Below, piece by piece: positions 59,713 to 64,000 of a stretch of 64,000 nt of DNA. The DNA comes from Elmis aenea. Taxonomy: Eukaryota > Arthropoda > Insecta > Coleoptera > Elmidae. Under the pieces are notes generated by a model. The model was not told where the DNA came from. It worked only from the letters and a program-made list of their open reading frames with translations, and did not search any database. The stretch is taken from the NCBI GenBank assembly GCA_947652605.1, contig OX393576.1:49948966-50012965 (forward strand), read 5' to 3'. Position 1 is the first letter of the stretch. Every line of letters begins with the position of its first letter. The translations under genes and the position numbers were made by a program.

Positions 59713-60063
59713 CAGTGTTTCTCAACCTTTCTGTATTTTCGCCCACCTATTCCATTTCAATTATTATTGCGCTCATTTGTTTTTATTTCTCTAACGTCTT
59801 TGTACTGTATTATTTTGTTTTTACCTTTCTTTGCTAATGCAAAATTAATAATACATTAAAATCCGAAACACTAGCAATTAGGCTTACTAAGAACCTATCG
59901 TATGTGTGACTGCTGTTATTTTCAATGTGCATTTTTTGTTATTCGTTTTTGTGGTTTCATTAAATAGTTTTGCTTTCGATTTTTAATTTTCTTCGGCCCC
60001 CTTCATAGATATTTCGATCCCACTCCTTTAGATGCTTTACGCCCCACAGGTGGACAACCACTA
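59713..60063. mobile_element. worn hAT miniature
   Basis: Left end CAGTGTTTCTCAACCTTTCT and right end (reverse complement) TAGTGGTTGTCCACCTGTGG with GGGCG are both variants of the CAGTGGTTCTCAACC hAT terminus. The 8 bp duplication is not recognisable. Confidence 0.55.
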
Positions 60064-60070
60064 GTCTAAC

Positions 60071-60646
60071 CAGGAAAGGTCACGATACGTTGTCGCTAGA
60101 ATTTGATTCCGGCTGTGTTTATTACATCAAGTGCATCCAAACTAAATGTTTTCCAGAGTTATACGTGCCACTGGCCATTACCTTCGAAAAAATAGGGGAA
60201 AAACTGAAAAATTGGTACATAAAGGTCATTTTTGCGATGGCGTTGGCCATGAAACCGTCAGAGATAAAATCGAAATTCTTCTATTTACCAATAGGCGCAT
60301 TCTTTGCAAGTAATATAGTGCAAAGTTTTTGAAAAAATCTTGAACGGTTCCGGAGAAAAACGTCAAAAACGAAACCCCTGCATAAGCGCTATGAATTGAG
60401 AAGTTGTGTATATTACTATATCTATGCGACTTGCATAGGCGTTTAACATAGGGAAAACAGTTTTTCATGGCCAACGCGATCGCAAATATTACTTTTATCA
60501 TTCAACTTTTCAGTTTTTCCCCTATTTTTCCGAAGATAATGGCCAGTGGCACGTATAACTCTGGAAAACATTTAGTTTTGATGCCCTTGAAGTAATAAAC
60601 ACAGCCGGAATCAAATTCTAGCGACAACGTATCGTGACATTCCCTT
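60071..60646. mobile_element. 576 bp fold-back element
   Basis: Left arm CAGGAAAGGTCACGATACG then TTGTCGCTAGAATTTGATTC; right arm inverted CAAGGGAATGTCACGATACG and the same continuation. The arms pair through CCACTGGCCATTA and GGCGTTGGCCATGAAA, about 200 bp each. Frames on both strands read the arms and are not genes. Confidence 0.75.
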
Positions 60647-61269
60647 GTAAGTAATAAACAAATTAAATACGTATATGCAACTAGTAATCTGCTAACTTCG
60701 ACCTACTCCGTCTTAAAAAGCAAAGATTACCTTTCTGTGTGCAAAAGTTACTTTTCTGGCAGAAGAAAGGTACGTAAAATATTATCGGACATCGATTTGC
60801 TATTAACCTAATCTGGATAAGGTAAGCGGGATGTTCTTGGCGTCAACCATGTAGTCGGATGTGCTATCTGCCGCAAGTGAAACCGTAAATGGCCCTGGCT
60901 TTGCGCTTTTCTGATATCGAACGTCCTTTAGAATTCCTGTTATTATTTGGTGCGGCACAGCAATTTGGCAGGTTTAATATATTTCCAGGTTTTTAGCTCT
61001 AGCGTGTTTTACAGCAAACCTAAGAATGTTTTCTTTAAATAACTGTACATTCTTTCGCAATCATTTTTCTTTCTAAGATTTTTAATACAAACTAATGGTA
61101 TAATTTTTAATATGTCTCAACCTCAACTAATTAAATCTACGGCATTACTCATGAGACGGTTTAAAAGTTGAACATTTAATAAGGGTTTATTTTTTCAATT
61201 AAGTTCTTGGTAAGGTGATAACTGCGTCTAATAAAAAAAATTATAAATAAATGACATCGTGTTATCATA
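60647..61269. other. non-coding with a minus-strand exon-like segment
   Basis: On the minus strand, about 60,975 down to a stop at 60,803 is open and reads with natural codon choice (KPGPFTVSLAADSTSDYMVD). A potential acceptor (AATAACAG) precedes it near 60,940. It could be a terminal exon or a fragment of a decayed gene. No family was recognised. Confidence 0.25.
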
Positions 61270-61271
61270 TA

Positions 61272-62376
61272 CAGGGTGTCCCCATTATACACGGCAAAAA
61301 AGTAGGTGCATATTCCTGAGTGAAAATGATGACCATTTGTCAAATATTTTGTTATCCGAAAATGCTTCCTTTCAAAGTTAGAGACCTCCAAAGTTGCAAG
61401 AAAAAAAATTCAAAAAATCGATTACGTCCTAGCCGTTTAAGCCAGAGCTATCAAACTTGGCCCAAATGTTTGGGTGTTTCCCATTGACTTTGTGGGATAA
61501 TTAGAAAGAAAACAAGTAATTGGAAGTATGATTTATAGTCAGGTCATCCGCTTACCATCTTCAGAATTTTTTTCTCTGGAATAAAATTGAAAATGTCATT
61601 CGTCCATAAGAAAGTACGACTTAAGAGGAAAAAATTCGTCCCTCTTTGTTTTTTGCTGTAAACGTAGCCGTTTTCGAGAAAATTAGCGCTAAAGATGCAT
61701 CGACAAACTCTGTTGATACACCTCAATTTTTTTTTTACTAAACTTAGTTGGCTAATGTCATGCTTGACTTAAGGCTTGTTCATAACCTAACCTTTTTTTA
61801 AAAATGTCAGACACAAACTTGTATACTCTAAACGAATTAGCCGACATTCACTTAGTTTATTATGAACAAGCCTTAAGTCAAGCATGACATTAGCCAACTA
61901 AGTTTAGTAAAAAACAAAAATTGAGGTGTATAAACAGAGTTTGTCGATGCATCTTTAGCGCTAATTTTCTCGAAAACGGCCATGTTTACAGCAAAAAACA
62001 AAGAGGGACGAATTTTTTCCTCTTAAGTCGTAGTTCCTTATGGACGAATGACATTTTCTATTTTATCCCAGAGAAAAAAATTCTGAAGATGGTAAGCGGA
62101 TGACCTGCCTGTAAATCATACTTCCAATTACGTGTTTTCTTTCTAATTATCCCACAAAGTCAATGGGAAACACCTAAACATTTTGGCCAAGTTTGATAGC
62201 TCTAGCTTAAACCGCTAGGACGTAATCGATTTTTTGATTTTTTTTTTCTTGCAACTTTGGAGGTCTCTAACTTTGAAAGAAAGCATTTTCGGATAACAAA
62301 ATATTTGACAAATGGTCATCATTTTCACTCAGGAATATGCACCTACTTTTTTGCCGTGTATAATGGGGACACCCTG
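61272..62376. mobile_element. 1.1 kb near-palindromic mariner-type fold-back
   Basis: Ends CAGGGTGTCCCCATTATACA and inverse, with TA on both sides (61,270-61,271; 62,377-62,378). The arms run inward to about 61,785 and from about 61,865, leaving a loop of about 80 nt. The arms are so alike that a 60-codon frame appears on the minus strand in the left arm (61,544-61,726) and on the plus strand in the right (61,921-62,103), differing at a few residues. Non-coding in all likelihood. Confidence 0.9.
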
Positions 62377-62378
62377 TA

Positions 62379-64000
62379 TAATAAAAATAGTTGAAGGCTG
62401 TTTCCCGTAGTCTAATCAAACACTAAGTAGCTTAAGGATTAAAATCGTGCCATTTTTTACAATAATATTTGCCATGTAATCTATGAGTTAAAAAACTTAT
62501 AAGCATAATATAATTTGCAAAAAGTAAAAAGGTATTGTAATTAAAAAATAGTATTTTGCTTCTTATTATTTATAAACAAAACCGTACTAAAACGCAGGGT
62601 AATTCAAGTGAAATTTAAATTAACATAACAAAACTTTTATTATATTCGAAACTTAATAGGTATAGAAAAATGGTGCAAGTCTACTTATGGTTCAACAACA
62701 AAAATATTGGTTTAGTATAAAAAACGAAATAGTTTGCTTCATTAACTTACATTTATTTTAATTAATAGAAATGTGGACTAATTGTAAGTTAGTAGAATAT
62801 CAATATTTTTAAATTGACTTACATGCAAAATATATCAATACAAAGAACAATGGACTTTCCTCACTTTTGTAATAAACGGCCTAATAAAAATTTCATCTTA
62901 AGTAAACGATGATTGTAAATTACATTTTAAAGTTTGTATTTAATAATTTTATTGTTTGGCATCCAAAAATAATAAAAATTTAAACACGAAGTACAATATT
63001 AATAAAAATATTTTATTCGTAATGTTGATAACTGTATTTATTGCTATTTAGTTTAGATACGTTTATTTTTATTGTTCACAAACGATTGAGGCATGTAAAT
63101 ACAAATCAACTTCTTTCGGCTTCTGCCCAGTTTTGTAAAACAAATGTCTGTCGGATTGGTTTTAAAAGCAAATCGATAATAAACTAAATTTACGAGTGGA
63201 ACTTCAATGGTAATAGCTTTAGTCTGAACTTTAATTAAAAATCCGGCGCTAACAGTACAAAACAGGACACCCATACGTTGAGCAACTTTGTCGCCATTAA
63301 TAAAAAAAAAACTTTTGTCTAAACCAATTCTACATGAAAGATCCACAGAATACGATTAAATATTAAATTAAAAGCATATGTGAGGATGTTTTCAGTATTT
63401 CACCAAATATTCTTGTAATCATAGTACTACAACAAATACTGGGGCTGAAAAAATCTCAGATAAGTTTAAACAGCAGGCGATAATTAAAGATGTTTAAGAT
63501 ATTTTACGCTTGCAAATTTATGATACGTTTATGCTACCTTATTTTCTTGTTATTCGTATTGACGTATAAGTTTTTTGTAACCTTAAAAATAAATATCTGG
63601 GATTAAGTTCAAGTATTTTGTTTTCCAAAGTTTATTCTTGTATGGTAAAAGAATGACTAAATATGCTTGACTTTTCGATCGTAGCGTGCTAGTAAGCTAT
63701 TATAATTATATGGTAATGTTATAATGTCTGCATATTCCAAGCTGCCTTTTTGGCATTGCTTTCAAAACAGCCAATTTATATTAATGTTTTTACATGACTC
63801 AGTAATGTTTATGTCAAAATGTACATATTAAATTAATAGCTGCATTTTTCTTAAAACTGAAAAATAAGTTTAGCGTTTAAAATGATAATTGTATACCAAA
63901 GGACGATACTGTTCCAAAATAAATAAATGCATTAAGCAAATATAAATAATTTGTTGAGGAACACATTTACATTTTTTTTATGTGTTTTTATTTTGAAGCA
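62379..64000. other. gene-poor DNA with one unassigned minus-strand frame
   Basis: A 97-codon minus-strand frame at 63,053-63,346 has rather even codon use and sits in a slightly GC-richer patch; it shows no domain I know and may be an exon or a decayed one. The rest shows nothing recognisable. Confidence 0.3.

Noticed and set aside
61544..62103. Pair of matching 60-residue proteins on opposite strands
   Set aside because: They are mirror readings of the arms of one palindromic element.
63053..63346. 97-codon minus-strand frame as a confident gene
   Set aside because: Codon use is acceptable, but no domain, splice site pair or homology could be recognised; left as an unassigned note.

Overview
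This is eukaryotic, almost certainly insect DNA: AT-rich, mostly non-coding and saturated with transposons of insect type (Ty3/Gypsy, piggyBac, hAT, mariner/IS630 and a non-LTR element). The one convincing host gene has very short GT-AG introns (about 50-85 nt). A beetle would fit the compact introns and the many CAGGGTG-ended mariner miniatures, but the order is an inference. There are no bacterial-type operons, ribosome binding sites or CRISPR arrays, and I saw no tRNA or rRNA gene.

Positions 1 to about 10,050 hold the 3' part of a Ty3/Gypsy LTR retrotransposon (gag, pol, 3' LTR). It carries two younger insertions. A complete 2.7 kb piggyBac element with an uninterrupted 572-residue transposase sits in gag, flanked by TTAA. 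An 876 bp hAT deletion derivative sits exactly in the YLDD box of reverse transcriptase, flanked by a perfect 8 bp duplication. The retrotransposon also has one stop codon in gag and one in pol.

Positions 10,050-22,000 contain a hAT remnant, several inverted-repeat elements ending in CAGGGTG or CAGGGTT, a 96 bp tandem duplication, and a fold-back element (20,468-21,996) whose two arms both carry the start of a mariner-type transposase gene.

Positions 22,175-23,879 contain the best host gene: six exons with phase-consistent splicing, predicting a 466-residue secreted, cysteine-rich, N-glycosylated protein with an acidic linker and a hydrophobic C-terminus like a GPI-anchor signal. I do not recognise its family.

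Positions 24,000-44,000 are mainly gene-poor DNA with miniature elements, a degenerate 16 bp tandem repeat (28,425-28,588), a possible promoter with a non-coding first exon (29,281-29,438), a Foldback-like element with tandem-repeat arms (35,904-36,480) and a long-armed mariner derivative (36,847-38,272).

Positions 44,331-47,264 are a hAT-type element with a perfect 8 bp target duplication. It encloses a dead mariner gene and a tandem array with a 147 bp period; a decayed, probably related array lies about 3 kb upstream. Further on are a mariner derivative with a partial transposase (47,576-48,423), a decayed antisense non-LTR reverse transcriptase (49,110-50,430), a mariner element with a nearly full-length dead transposase (57,994-59,525) that looks like the coding relative of two miniatures elsewhere in the window, and a 1.1 kb near-palindrome (61,272-62,376). 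Apart from the cysteine-rich gene and the piggyBac transposase, every recognisable coding sequence is broken.
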